Source of the DNA: Trebonia sp963734665
GTDB taxonomy: Bacteria > Actinomycetota > Actinomycetes > Streptosporangiales > Streptosporangiaceae
Assembly: GCA_963734665.1 (NCBI GenBank)
Contig: CAVTIR010000013.1
Location: 868,001-932,000, forward strand
Direction of reading: 5' to 3'
Length of the DNA stretch: 64,000 nt
The translations under genes and the position numbers were made by a program. Of the stretch, positions 8,813-16,451 are shown piece by piece. Within the stretch, counting starts at the first letter, position 1. Each line of letters opens with the position of its first letter. The notes beneath the pieces were generated by a model. It had not been told where the DNA came from. It was given only the letters and a program-made list of their open reading frames with translations, and searched no databases.

Positions 8813-9454
8813 CTAGTTTTGATCTTGATCTCTAGCGGGGGCCAGGCCGCGGAAGAGGGTCTGCAGGAAGGTCTCGTAGGTGCTGCGCGGGTCGGGCGTG
8901 AGGACGAGGCCCTTGAGCTCGAGGGCGACCGCGCCGTGGACCGCCGACCAGATCTGCTGGGCGACCTCTAGGGGGTCGGGGGCGGCGATCACGCCCGCTG
9001 CCGCGGCCAGCTCGACGGCGCGGACCAGCGCGCCGAAGGCGGCCCTGGCGTGTTCTTCCACCTCCGGGTTGTCATGCTCGTGCAGGATCGCTGACTCGAA
9101 CATGATCGCGTAGAAGTGCGGGTTGGCCAGCGCGAACCCGCGGTAGCTCATGCCGCAGGCGAGCAGGCGCGCGCGCACGCTCGGCTCGGCCGTGTCGTTA
9201 ATAGTCGCGTCGATCGCGGCGCGGAGCCGGTCGAAGCCCCTGATCAGCAGCGCGTCGACTAGGCCGTCCTTGCCGCCGAGGCGGTTGTAGACGCCCATCG
9301 GGGCGATGCCGGCCTCGGCGGCGACCGCGCGGACGGTCAGCCCGCCGGGGCCGTCCCTGACGAGGACCGTCTCGGCGGCTGTCAGCAGCTCGCGCTCGAC
9401 GTCCGCCGACGGCGTCCGGCCCCGGCGCGCGCTCGCAGGACCCACTTCGCTCAT
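8813..9454 (-). CDS. TetR-family transcriptional regulator
   Basis: 213 residues. N-terminal HTH: RELLTAAETVLVRDGPGGLTVRAVAAEAGIAPMGVYNRLGGKDGLVDALL. The C-terminal ligand domain (TetR_C-like, YRGFALANPHFYAIMF, QIWSAVHGAVALELKG) matches the WHG-type subgroup. The start at 9454 is chosen because GAGGAAG lies 9 bases upstream; the ATG at 9463 is too close to it. Divergent from the MFS exporter, which it very likely represses through the repeats at 9505-9540. Confidence 0.92.
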   Translation of the reverse strand: MSEVGPASARRGRTPSADVERELLTAAETVLVRDGPGGLTVRAVAAEAGIAPMGVYNRLGGKDGLVDALLIRGFDRLRAAIDATINDTAEPSVRARLLACGMSYRGFALANPHFYAIMFESAILHEHDNPEVEEHARAAFGALVRAVELAAAAGVIAAPDPLEVAQQIWSAVHGAVALELKGLVLTPDPRSTYETFLQTLFRGLAPARDQDQN

Positions 9455-9495
9455 GCGGACCATCTTCCTCTATCCAGGCTCCGGCTCACGGCCGC

Positions 9496-9540
9496 TTGAC
9501 AGATTATAGAACGACGTTACATAGTTATGGAACAACGTAC
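9496..9540 (+). promoter_or_regulatory. Promoter and duplicated TetR operator candidate
   Basis: TTGACA at 9496-9501 begins the site. Two similar boxes follow: TATAGAACGACGTTAC (9505-9520) and TATGGAACAACGTAC (9526-9540), 21 bases apart (two helix turns), each centred on a semi-palindromic AACGNCGTT-like core. The boxes cover the -10 region (TACATA). The arrangement suits cooperative binding of two TetR dimers. Confidence 0.6.
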
Positions 9541-9570
9541 TAGAGAATGTCACACAGGGGGTCTCATCCC

Positions 9571-11163
9571 ATGGAAGCCCGCAACGGCATTGCTAACCAC
9601 CCGCGACGCTGGTGGATTCTGGCGGTGCTCTGCCTCAGCGTCCTGCTCGTGGTCGTGGACAACACGATCGTCAACGTCGCGCTGCCGACGATCAGCCGCG
9701 ACCTGCACGCCTCGACCTCGGCCCTGCAGTGGGTCGTCGACGGGTACACCGTTTCCTTCGCCGGGCTCCTGCTGCTCGGCGGCAACCTCGGCGACCGCCT
9801 CGGACGGCGCCGGGTCCTGCAACTCGGCCTGGTGCTCTTCGGCCTGTTCTCGGTGGGTGCGGCGCTGTCGCGCAGCACCGACGAGCTGATCGCCGCCCGC
9901 GCGCTGATGGGCTTCGCCGCGGCGCTCGTGTACCCGGCCACGCTGGCGATTCTGAACAACGTGTTCACCGTCGCCCGCGAGCGCGCCATCGCGATCGGCG
10001 TCTGGTCCGCGGTCTCCGGGCTCGCCGTCGCGATCGGCCCGGTTTCCGGCGGCGCACTGCTCGGGCACTTCTCCTGGTCCTCGGTGTTCTACGTGTCCGT
10101 GCCCGTCGTCGTCCTGGCGGTCGTCGCGGGGCGGTTCCTGCTGCCGGAGTCGCGTGACCCCGCGGCCGGCCGGTTCGATCCCCTGGGCGCGGTGCTGTCT
10201 GTCGCCGGGATCACGCTGCTGACCTGGTCGATCATCGAGGCACCGCAGCACGGGTGGGGATCGTTCGCGACGGTGGGCGGGGTCCTCGGATCGCTAGCCA
10301 TCCTGAGCGGCTTCGCCTGGTGGCAGTCGCGGCGGCCCGACCCGATGCTCGACGTGCGACTGTTCCGCAACCCCCGGTTCTCGGCGGCGAGCGCGGCGAT
10401 CGCGCTGTCGTTCTTCGGCCTCTTCGGGTTCATCTTCATGATCACCCAGTACTTCCAGGTCGTCCACGGCTACGACCCCCTGGACGCGGGTCTCGCGACG
10501 CTGCCGTTCGCGTTCGTCACCGCCGGGTTCTCGCCGGTCGCGATGATGCTCATGCGGCGGTTCGGCACCAAGCTCGTAGTCGCGGCCGGGCTCCTGCTCA
10601 TGAGCTCCGGGTTCGTGGTCGCGGCGACCACCGAGGTGAACTCCCCGTACTGGGGCAAGGTCATCATCGCCATGGCGCTGATGGCGGCGGGCCTCGGGCT
10701 GACCACCGGCCCGGCGACCGACGCGATCATGGGCGCGCTGCCCCCGGGGAAGTCCGGTGCCGGGTCGGCAGTCAACGACACCACCCGCGAGGTCGGCGGC
10801 ACCCTCGGCGTCGCGATCGTCGGCTCCGTGCTCAACTCCGCCTACGGCTCGCACGTGTTCTCAAGCCTGACCGCGCTCGGCGCGACCGCCGCCATGGCGC
10901 ACCTGGCCGGCCAGTCGGTTGTCGCCGGAATGAACGTCGCCGCCGGCTTCCCCGCGCCGCTACGCGACGCGGCCGCGGCCGCGGTGCGGTCCGCGTTCAT
11001 GACCGGCGTCCACCGCGGCTCGCTGGTCGCCGCCGGCACGGCCCTGGCCGCCGCGCTTGTGGCCCTGGTCTTCCTGCCGGCGCGCCCCGCCGCCGAAGAA
11101 CTCTTGGTGGTCCGAACGGAGGGAGCGGACTCCCTCCACTCCGTTACCGCTCGCAGCGCCTGA
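9571..11163 (+). CDS. MFS drug-efflux transporter, DHA2 (EmrB/QacA, 14-TM) family
   Basis: 530 residues, 14 predicted membrane segments. Motif A LGDRLGRRRVLQLG follows TM2; TM1 carries VVDNTIVNVALPTI (the DHA2 D1 motif), and the antiporter motif C-like VSGLAVAIGPVSGGAL is in TM5. ATG 9571 is preferred over 9547 because AGGGGG lies about 10 bases before it. Likely exports a toxic amphiphile that is the ligand of the divergent TetR. Proton-driven, cytoplasmic membrane. Confidence 0.93.
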   Translation: MEARNGIANHPRRWWILAVLCLSVLLVVVDNTIVNVALPTISRDLHASTSALQWVVDGYTVSFAGLLLLGGNLGDRLGRRRVLQLGLVLFGLFSVGAALSRSTDELIAARALMGFAAALVYPATLAILNNVFTVARERAIAIGVWSAVSGLAVAIGPVSGGALLGHFSWSSVFYVSVPVVVLAVVAGRFLLPESRDPAAGRFDPLGAVLSVAGITLLTWSIIEAPQHGWGSFATVGGVLGSLAILSGFAWWQSRRPDPMLDVRLFRNPRFSAASAAIALSFFGLFGFIFMITQYFQVVHGYDPLDAGLATLPFAFVTAGFSPVAMMLMRRFGTKLVVAAGLLLMSSGFVVAATTEVNSPYWGKVIIAMALMAAGLGLTTGPATDAIMGALPPGKSGAGSAVNDTTREVGGTLGVAIVGSVLNSAYGSHVFSSLTALGATAAMAHLAGQSVVAGMNVAAGFPAPLRDAAAAAVRSAFMTGVHRGSLVAAGTALAAALVALVFLPARPAAEELLVVRTEGADSLHSVTARSA

Positions 11164-11280
11164 CAGCAGGCTGGGTGTCGCGGCCGGGCCGGGTCTCTTG
11201 CGCGACCCGGCCCGGCCGCGAGCCTCCCACGCGTGCTTTTTTACCGCCGGATGCGAAGCTTCCAAGATCTTCTGTGCTTC

Positions 11281-11291
11281 TTGCTGTTATC
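11281..11291 (+). repeat. Interspersed repeat TTGCTGTTATC, copy 4
   Basis: Core repeat with left flank GTGCTTC in the 278-base gap after the MFS gene. It is preceded at 11258 by CCAAGATCTTC, which resembles the right arm of the decayed hairpin at 24771-24820. The gap otherwise shows no gene. Confidence 0.8.
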
Positions 11292-11441
11292 TACTATGGG
11301 TTAGGACGATCTTGCCGGTGTTCCCGTGGGAGATAGCGCTCGTGCGCCAGCGTGGCCGCTGACTGCGCCGCGAAGCGGGTGGGGTAGCGTCTTAGCGGCG
11401 TATGCGGGCGGACCGGCGTTCCTTGGGGGTAAGTTTCGTTG

Positions 11442-12914
11442 ATGGCCTGGGAGCATGCCATGCTCGGGGACCTCGATTCCGACCTGGTATGGGCCGCGGC
11501 TGCGGGGGATCGCCGGCCCGTCGACGGGTACCGCGACCTGCTGGGTGAGCTCGGGCGGGTGCCACGGCGGGTCGATGAGGAACGGCTCGGCGGCTCGAAT
11601 CGGCGCGTTGAGACGGTGCGGCTGCCTGGAAGCAGGCTCGTCCTGACGGTCGGGGAGCTGAACGTTCTGCCTGACTACCTGGGGCGGCCGGAGGAGATAG
11701 AAGCCGCTCCGCTTGCGTTCATCGGGCCGCTTATTCAGTCGGTCCGGAGCTGGAGCGTCGCGGAGCTTGGCCGGTCCGCCGGGCGCCGGAGTTCGCTGGC
11801 GGGGTCGCTGCCGCGGCCACCGCGGCTACTGCCTGGGGCGCTGCGGTATCCGCTGCTCGGGCCGCTCGCTGAGACAGCTGAGATCGCGGCGGTCAGCGCG
11901 CTCGGCAGGCGCCTTGGGTTCGCGCCCACGAGCTGGTACGCATCTGTTCTTGCGCGCAATTCCTGCCACTTCGCGCCGTTCTCCTGGTACCGCTGGCACT
12001 CGTCCCATCTGATGGCCCGTGCCCTGATCGCGCGGTCCGGGTCGGCGCACGGTGCAGAGCGCGAAGCCCTGCGGCTGCGGGCGCGGATCTATGCGGGGTA
12101 CGCCGACCACTTCCTGCAGGACTCGTTCGCCGCCGGGCACCTAATCAATAAGACCCTGGTGCTGCAGTGGTACATCGAGTGGCTTGCCGCCTCTGGTGTG
12201 TCCTATCCCCACCGGGACGTGCTCGACGCCCTGACCGTGGCGCGGCAGCCGCTGCTGCACGGGCCCGGCCACTATGACCGGGCCGCGGCCAGGCTTCCTG
12301 GCGGCATTTCTGGCGGGCAGGCGGACGAGCCGACCAGCCGGCGGGCCGGGGCGGTGCCGGGGCCGCCGTGGGACCCGCAGGACGTCGCCGACGCTCCGAC
12401 GCTGGAGGAGCGGATCGCGGCCAGCGGCGTGACCGGCGACAGCGACGCCGAGCGGCGTGCCGCGTACGCGGCCTACCTGGCGATGCTCGGCAGCGGTACC
12501 GTGCAGCTGGCCGTGAAGGTCGCGCACGAGTACCTCAACAAGCGCTCGCTCGTCGTCTCCTGCGGGCCGGACGGCCCGCGCTTCCGGCTGTACGGGGACC
12601 ACACCATGCTCGCGAGCCCCGAGGGAGCGCTGCGAGCGGCGCAGGCAGCTGCCTTGTCCCGTCGGGCGATCTCGGAGCTGCTGCGGGACGGTTCGACGTC
12701 GGTCGACAGCTGGGAGATCTTCGACAGTTTCCCCGACCATGTCGAGCAGGACGGCCGGCTGGTGTCTCTGCCGGAGTGGCACCGGGGCGGGCTGCGTGAC
12801 CTGTGCTTCGAATTGTTCGGGCAGCGGTCGACGCGCGCGCTGCGGTTCTTCATGTCTAGTGCCTTCAAGCAGCTGGGCAGGCCTGTCGACGCCGCCGCGG
12901 TGATCAGCGGTTAG
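11442..12914 (+). CDS. Zinc-dependent phospholipase C-like / HD-type unknown protein
   Basis: 490 residues, no signal peptide or membrane segments. I cannot assign a named function. The middle contains HFAPFSWYRWHSSHLMARAL and YAGYADHFLQDSFAAGHLI (about residues 170-235); the D-H-x-x-x-D-x-F-x-x-G-H pattern resembles the zinc-binding core of bacterial phospholipase C and S1/P1 nuclease-type proteins. The N-terminal half carries a Trp/Arg-rich segment with no recognised domain. ATG 11442 follows a TTG and has GGGGGTAAG 11 bases upstream. Its TAG stop overlaps the convergent gene's stop. Confidence 0.6.
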   Translation: MAWEHAMLGDLDSDLVWAAAAGDRRPVDGYRDLLGELGRVPRRVDEERLGGSNRRVETVRLPGSRLVLTVGELNVLPDYLGRPEEIEAAPLAFIGPLIQSVRSWSVAELGRSAGRRSSLAGSLPRPPRLLPGALRYPLLGPLAETAEIAAVSALGRRLGFAPTSWYASVLARNSCHFAPFSWYRWHSSHLMARALIARSGSAHGAEREALRLRARIYAGYADHFLQDSFAAGHLINKTLVLQWYIEWLAASGVSYPHRDVLDALTVARQPLLHGPGHYDRAAARLPGGISGGQADEPTSRRAGAVPGPPWDPQDVADAPTLEERIAASGVTGDSDAERRAAYAAYLAMLGSGTVQLAVKVAHEYLNKRSLVVSCGPDGPRFRLYGDHTMLASPEGALRAAQAAALSRRAISELLRDGSTSVDSWEIFDSFPDHVEQDGRLVSLPEWHRGGLRDLCFELFGQRSTRALRFFMSSAFKQLGRPVDAAAVISG

Positions 12915-13411
12915 GCGCGGACGAGGAACAGCCAGGCGTTGATCACGCCGCCGACCAGGCTGGTGACGGCCGCGGGGATCAGCCAGTACAGGCCGCCGCC
13001 TGCCGAGATGAGCAACGTGACGCCGGCGACACCGAAGAGCACCTGCGTGATCGCGTTCGGGGACGCCCGTTCGATATAACGGGCGACGCGGCTGGTCTGG
13101 TCGTGGCCGCCCCGGCGGTCCAAGACGTACAGGGTCGCACCGGAGACCGCGGCGAGCGCGACCAGCTCCCCGCCGAGCGCGTCGCGAGGTTGGGGCGCCA
13201 CCAGGAGTATGGCAGCGAGCGCGGACGTCATGAACAGCACCAGGGTCTGGGCGGCGCGGGACCTGAGGCTGCGCGACTTGGCCAGCGTGTCGCTCTTGAT
13301 GGAGACGGCGACGAACAGCAGCCCGGTGAGCGCGCCGGCCAGGCCGCCGATCGTCACCCCGAAGTCATGCCACGCGCCGGGCAGGTAACCCACGTTCCGG
13401 AGCCTAGTCAC
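12911..13411 (-). CDS. Small four-TM membrane protein, unknown function
   Basis: 166 residues. Four hydrophobic segments: FGVTIGGLAGALTGLLFVAV, TLVLFMTSALAAILLVA, ITQVLFGVAGVTLLISAGGG and WLIPAAVTSLVGGVINAWLFL. The first contains a G-x-x-x-G rich membrane helix and is followed by SIKSDTLAKSRSLRSRAAQ. Similar short proteins are common in actinobacteria without a known role. Convergent with, and sharing stop-codon bases with, the preceding gene. Confidence 0.75.
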   Translation of the reverse strand: MTRLRNVGYLPGAWHDFGVTIGGLAGALTGLLFVAVSIKSDTLAKSRSLRSRAAQTLVLFMTSALAAILLVAPQPRDALGGELVALAAVSGATLYVLDRRGGHDQTSRVARYIERASPNAITQVLFGVAGVTLLISAGGGLYWLIPAAVTSLVGGVINAWLFLVRA

Positions 13412-13479
13412 TGGGCTTCGCGTGGCTCAAGATCAATGATGGCGGCCGGCTCGCGCCGCCGCTGACTTCATGTCACGAG

Positions 13480-14148
13480 TCAGCCTGCCTCCGGGCCAGC
13501 GTGCGCCTTGGTGAATGACTCTGGGAGGAACGGGCGGAAGACTGCCAGGGAGAGGGCCAGGGCCGAGTAGTAGCCGACGAGCCAGGTCAGTTCGGCGAGG
13601 CGCTCTTTGCCGAGGGCGGCGAGGCCGGTCTCGTATTCCTCGTCGGGCAGGTTCCTTTCTGCGGTCATGACGTGAGCGAGCCTGCAGATCAGCGCCTCGT
13701 CTTCGGTCAGGCCGCCGGGGAGCTGGCCGGACAGGACCGCGTTGACCTGGGCCTGGGTGAGGCCGGCCTTGAGGGCGGCCGGCTCGTGTGCCAGGCGTTC
13801 GAAGTCGGAGCGCAGTTCTCCCGCCACGGCCAGGATGCCGAGCTCGCGCTCCCGCGGCGTCAGGGCGGTGCTGAACCGGATCTTCGCGCCGACCTGCTGC
13901 ATCGCGTTGCCGATCTCGGGGGTCAGCAGCATGACGGCGAACGGGCCGACGAGGCGGCCGGATTCGTCGACGATCGGGACGGTGCCCGCCTGGCCGGCGC
14001 GCGGGCCGCCGGTGATCGCCTCGTAGACCGTGCGCTGGGCGTCGTCGAGGTCCGCCGGGCTGATGAGGTCAAGCCGGGGCGGCGACTTCTCGAACACGGG
14101 TGCCTCGTTTATCTCCGTCTCGGCGCTCAAGTCCGCTACCTTTCGCAT
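13480..14148 (-). CDS. Carboxymuconolactone decarboxylase (CMD/AhpD-like) family protein
   Basis: 222 residues. The family core is ALTPRERELGILAVAGELRSDFERLAHEPAALKAGLTQAQVNAVL; the usual E-x-x-x-C-x-x-C-x-x-x-H redox motif is not present, so it is a non-peroxidase CMD relative with a retained LAHE helix. Start at 14148 chosen from the MRKVADLS N-terminus with GGGAGACG upstream. It lies downstream of a decayed IclR regulator and of an FAH-family hydrolase, a context of aromatic or dicarboxylate catabolism. Substrate unknown. Confidence 0.85.
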   Translation of the reverse strand: MRKVADLSAETEINEAPVFEKSPPRLDLISPADLDDAQRTVYEAITGGPRAGQAGTVPIVDESGRLVGPFAVMLLTPEIGNAMQQVGAKIRFSTALTPRERELGILAVAGELRSDFERLAHEPAALKAGLTQAQVNAVLSGQLPGGLTEDEALICRLAHVMTAERNLPDEEYETGLAALGKERLAELTWLVGYYSALALSLAVFRPFLPESFTKAHAGPEAG

Positions 14149-14199
14149 CGTCTCCCGCGTTCGCCTCGGCGTGCTCGGCTCGCGGCCCATGTGAACCTT

Positions 14200-14478
14200 T
14201 CCATCGTGCCCACTGCGCATCGCTCCCGCACGCGCCAATTGGCGATGTGAGGACCTCGGTGACGAGGGTGTCGCTGTGGCTGCGGGCGACGCGGCTGGCC
14301 ATCGCGACGAGGCCCGAGGCGGTCGGCGTCCGCAGGTACTGGCGGGCGGTCGACCGGGCGGCGCCGAGGCGCGCCGCGAGTTCACTCGCGGCGCGCCTCG
14401 GCCGCTCGTGGTGAACAGGCTCAGGATGTCGAGCGTGCGATCGGAAGTGCTGTCGCGCTCCCGGTAGGACCCCGGCAT
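14200..14478 (-). pseudogene. Decayed IclR-family regulator (frameshifted, truncated)
   Basis: Reading from 14478, MPGSYRERDSTSDRTLDILSLF is a normal IclR N-terminus. One frame over the reading continues as ERPRRAASELAARLGAARST and then ARQYLRTPTASGLVA, the IclR helix-turn-helix. The two halves are joined by a single-base shift near 14398-14404, and after about 45 further residues the sequence loses similarity, so the effector domain is missing. A remnant of the regulator that once controlled the adjacent catabolic genes. Confidence 0.7.
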
Positions 14479-14496
14479 AACTGGCCGTTAACCAGC

Positions 14497-15315
14497 TCAG
14501 GCGATGGTGTTGCGCAGGGCGCCGACGCCGGTCACCTCGACGCTGATCACGTCGCCCGACTTCAGGTACAAGGGCGGGGTGCGCCGGTGTCCGACACCGG
14601 ACGGCGTGCCGGTGAGGATCAGGTCGCCGGTGCGGAGCTCGGTGAACTCGCTGATCGTGGCGATGAGCCGCGGGATGGGGAAGATGAGCAGGTCGATGGT
14701 GGACTCCTGCACCTTCTGCCCGTTGAGGGTCGTGGAGATGGACTGGGCGGTGATGTCGACCTCGTCGGGCGTGACCACGTACGGGCCGACCGGGGTGCAC
14801 CCGTCCCAGGCCTTGCCCTGCATCCACTGATGCGTCTTGTACTGGTAGTCGCGCATGGTGACGTCGTTGCCGACGGTGTAGCCGAGAACGTGGTCCAGGG
14901 CGTCCGCCTCGCTGACCCGGCGGGCGGGCTTGCCGATGACGACGGCGAGTTCGCCCTCGTAGTCGACCTCGACGGACGGGCCGGAGATGTCAATCGCGGC
15001 GTACGGCCCGGTCAGGCTGCTCGCGAACTTCGGAAAGAGCACCGGGTAGTCGGAGTCGGTGCGCCCGGTCTCCTCGATGTGCGACTTGTAGTTCAGGCCG
15101 ACGCAGATGACCTTGGCGGGGTTCGGCACCACGGCCCGCAGCTCCGCCTCGCTGGCGGGAAATGCGTCAGCCGTGCGGCGCTCGGCGGCGGCGAGGACCG
15201 CGGCGGTGGTGGCCGCGCCAAGCTCGGTCAGCCCCGCGAGGGGGACGAGCAGGTCACCCTGCAGCTCTGCAACGACAGGCACGCCGCTCTTGTCGTAGGT
15301 GGACGCGTAGCGCAT
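14497..15315 (-). CDS. Fumarylacetoacetate hydrolase (FAH) family protein
   Basis: 272 residues. C-terminal FAH domain: VPNPAKVICVGLNYKSHIEETG, SVEVDYEGELAVVIGKPARRV (metal-binding E-x-E, with D-Y-E-G-E-L), YTVGNDVTMRDYQ, and LRTGDLILTGTPSGVGHRR. Family members cut C-C bonds of acylpyruvates or isomerise/decarboxylate 2-oxo diacids using Mg2+/Mn2+. Start 15315 has GGAGAGG about 12 bases upstream. The short N-terminal domain (residues 1-60) is typical of the non-eukaryotic FAH group. Confidence 0.92.
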   Translation of the reverse strand: MRYASTYDKSGVPVVAELQGDLLVPLAGLTELGAATTAAVLAAAERRTADAFPASEAELRAVVPNPAKVICVGLNYKSHIEETGRTDSDYPVLFPKFASSLTGPYAAIDISGPSVEVDYEGELAVVIGKPARRVSEADALDHVLGYTVGNDVTMRDYQYKTHQWMQGKAWDGCTPVGPYVVTPDEVDITAQSISTTLNGQKVQESTIDLLIFPIPRLIATISEFTELRTGDLILTGTPSGVGHRRTPPLYLKSGDVISVEVTGVGALRNTIA

Positions 15316-15377
15316 GGCTCGAAACCTCTCCGGTTGCTCGTCTGGGACTCGCGGCTGGTGCGGCCGCTGCCCACTTC

Positions 15378-15388
15378 TTGCTGTTATC
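15378..15388 (+). repeat. Interspersed repeat TTGCTGTTATC, copy 5
   Basis: Core repeat with left flank CCACTTC, 63 bases upstream of the FAH gene start on the opposite strand. Confidence 0.8.
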
Positions 15389-15530
15389 ACTCCGGGCGGC
15401 TCCGCTGACGAGCGGAGCCGGGAGCGAGATGGCACTGTTCACGTCTACCACGGCCGGCGAAGCCACCCTGATCCGCCTCTGTCCCGAATTCTCACCGTCA
15501 CCCGGGAGGACGAGCGGACACCTCGACACA

Positions 15531-15547
15531 TGCCAAATTTTTTGGCA
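15531..15547 (+). promoter_or_regulatory. Inverted repeat TGCCAAA-TTT-TTTGGCA upstream of small HTH gene
   Basis: Seven-base perfect arms (15531-15537 and 15541-15547) separated by TTT, AT-rich in a GC-rich context, ending 11 bases before the ATG at 15559. A plausible operator; no Shine-Dalgarno lies between it and the start. Confidence 0.5.
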
Positions 15548-15558
15548 AGATTCGTGCC

Positions 15559-15753
15559 ATGACGACTTCACTCGAAGAACTGATGAAGGGCGCGGTCGAC
15601 GCCCGCCGGGCCGCCCAGAACGCGCTGCGGGTCGCCGTCAGGGAGGCCCGCGCCGCGGACTGGTCGTGGGACAGGATCTCCGCCGCTCTCGGCGGAACCC
15701 CGAATGGCGAGACGCTGCGCCGCAACTTCGGCGCGGACGAAGACGCGGTATAA
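15559..15753 (+). CDS. Small helix-turn-helix-like protein
   Basis: 64 residues. An N-terminal amphipathic helix (LEELMKGAVDARRAAQNALR) leads to WSWDRISAALGGTPNGETLRRNF, which has the look of a short HTH (ISAALGGTPNGETLRR). No other domain. Function unknown; DNA binding is inferred. Preceded by the inverted repeat at 15531-15547, which could be its own operator. Followed 155 bases later by the DUF6918-like gene. Confidence 0.6.
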   Translation: MTTSLEELMKGAVDARRAAQNALRVAVREARAADWSWDRISAALGGTPNGETLRRNFGADEDAV

Positions 15754-15908
15754 AGAAAAGCGTCTTAATCAGAACGAATTGCGCCTTCTCTCCACCGCAA
15801 ACCGCCCCTTTCATTGGCGGTAATCAACATATCGTCACATTCCGGCGAAGGCGACCTGACGCCCGATACCGTAGCGACGAAAGCGATGGAGGGGAGAACA
15901 AGCCAGGC

Positions 15909-16358
15909 ATGCGTACGCTGCAGGAAACGCTGCTCGCACCGGGCATCCGGCCACAGGTCATCGCCGACTGCGAGGTCCTCGTCGACCACGAGGTCTCCGA
16001 TATGTCAGGCGTCACGGGAACCGCGGTCAGGATCGCCTACAAGACGGTGCGCACCTTTGACGCGGGTCACATCCCCGCGATGATCGAGAGCATCCTGCCG
16101 AGCGTCGCCGACGGGCTTCAGCCGTACTGGGAGAAGTTCAGCGCCGAGTCCTCCCGGGGCGCGGACTTCGGCGGCTACCTGGCGCGCCACGAGGACGAGG
16201 TGGCCGAGGCACTGCTCACGATCACCGACAGCCGGCAGCGGGCCTCAAGTCGCGCGACGATCGTGAAGGCCTACAAGACCGTGCGCGGCAGCGCCGTCAA
16301 GCACGTGAAGGCCGCCCTGCCCGCCCTCGGTGCGCTCATACAGAAATACATGGCGTAG
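15909..16358 (+). CDS. DUF6918-like family protein
   Basis: 149 residues. The pattern LLAPGIRPQVIADCEVLVDHEVSDMSGVTG, then AVRIAYKTVR and IPAMIESILPSVADGLQPYWEKF, matches the actinobacterial DUF6918 family (AYKAVK-type motif, occurring twice here: AYKTVRTF and AYKTVRGS). All-alpha, soluble, function unknown. Start from the family N-terminus; GGAGGGGAG is upstream but at a long spacing. Confidence 0.75.
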   Translation: MRTLQETLLAPGIRPQVIADCEVLVDHEVSDMSGVTGTAVRIAYKTVRTFDAGHIPAMIESILPSVADGLQPYWEKFSAESSRGADFGGYLARHEDEVAEALLTITDSRQRASSRATIVKAYKTVRGSAVKHVKAALPALGALIQKYMA

Positions 16359-16451
16359 GCCTCCACGCCTACCGGGACGAGTCCGTAGATTTTCCTACGT
16401 TTCGCAGGTACCACTGTTTCGGGTGGTGCGTCAGTGTAACCTGTCAACGTT

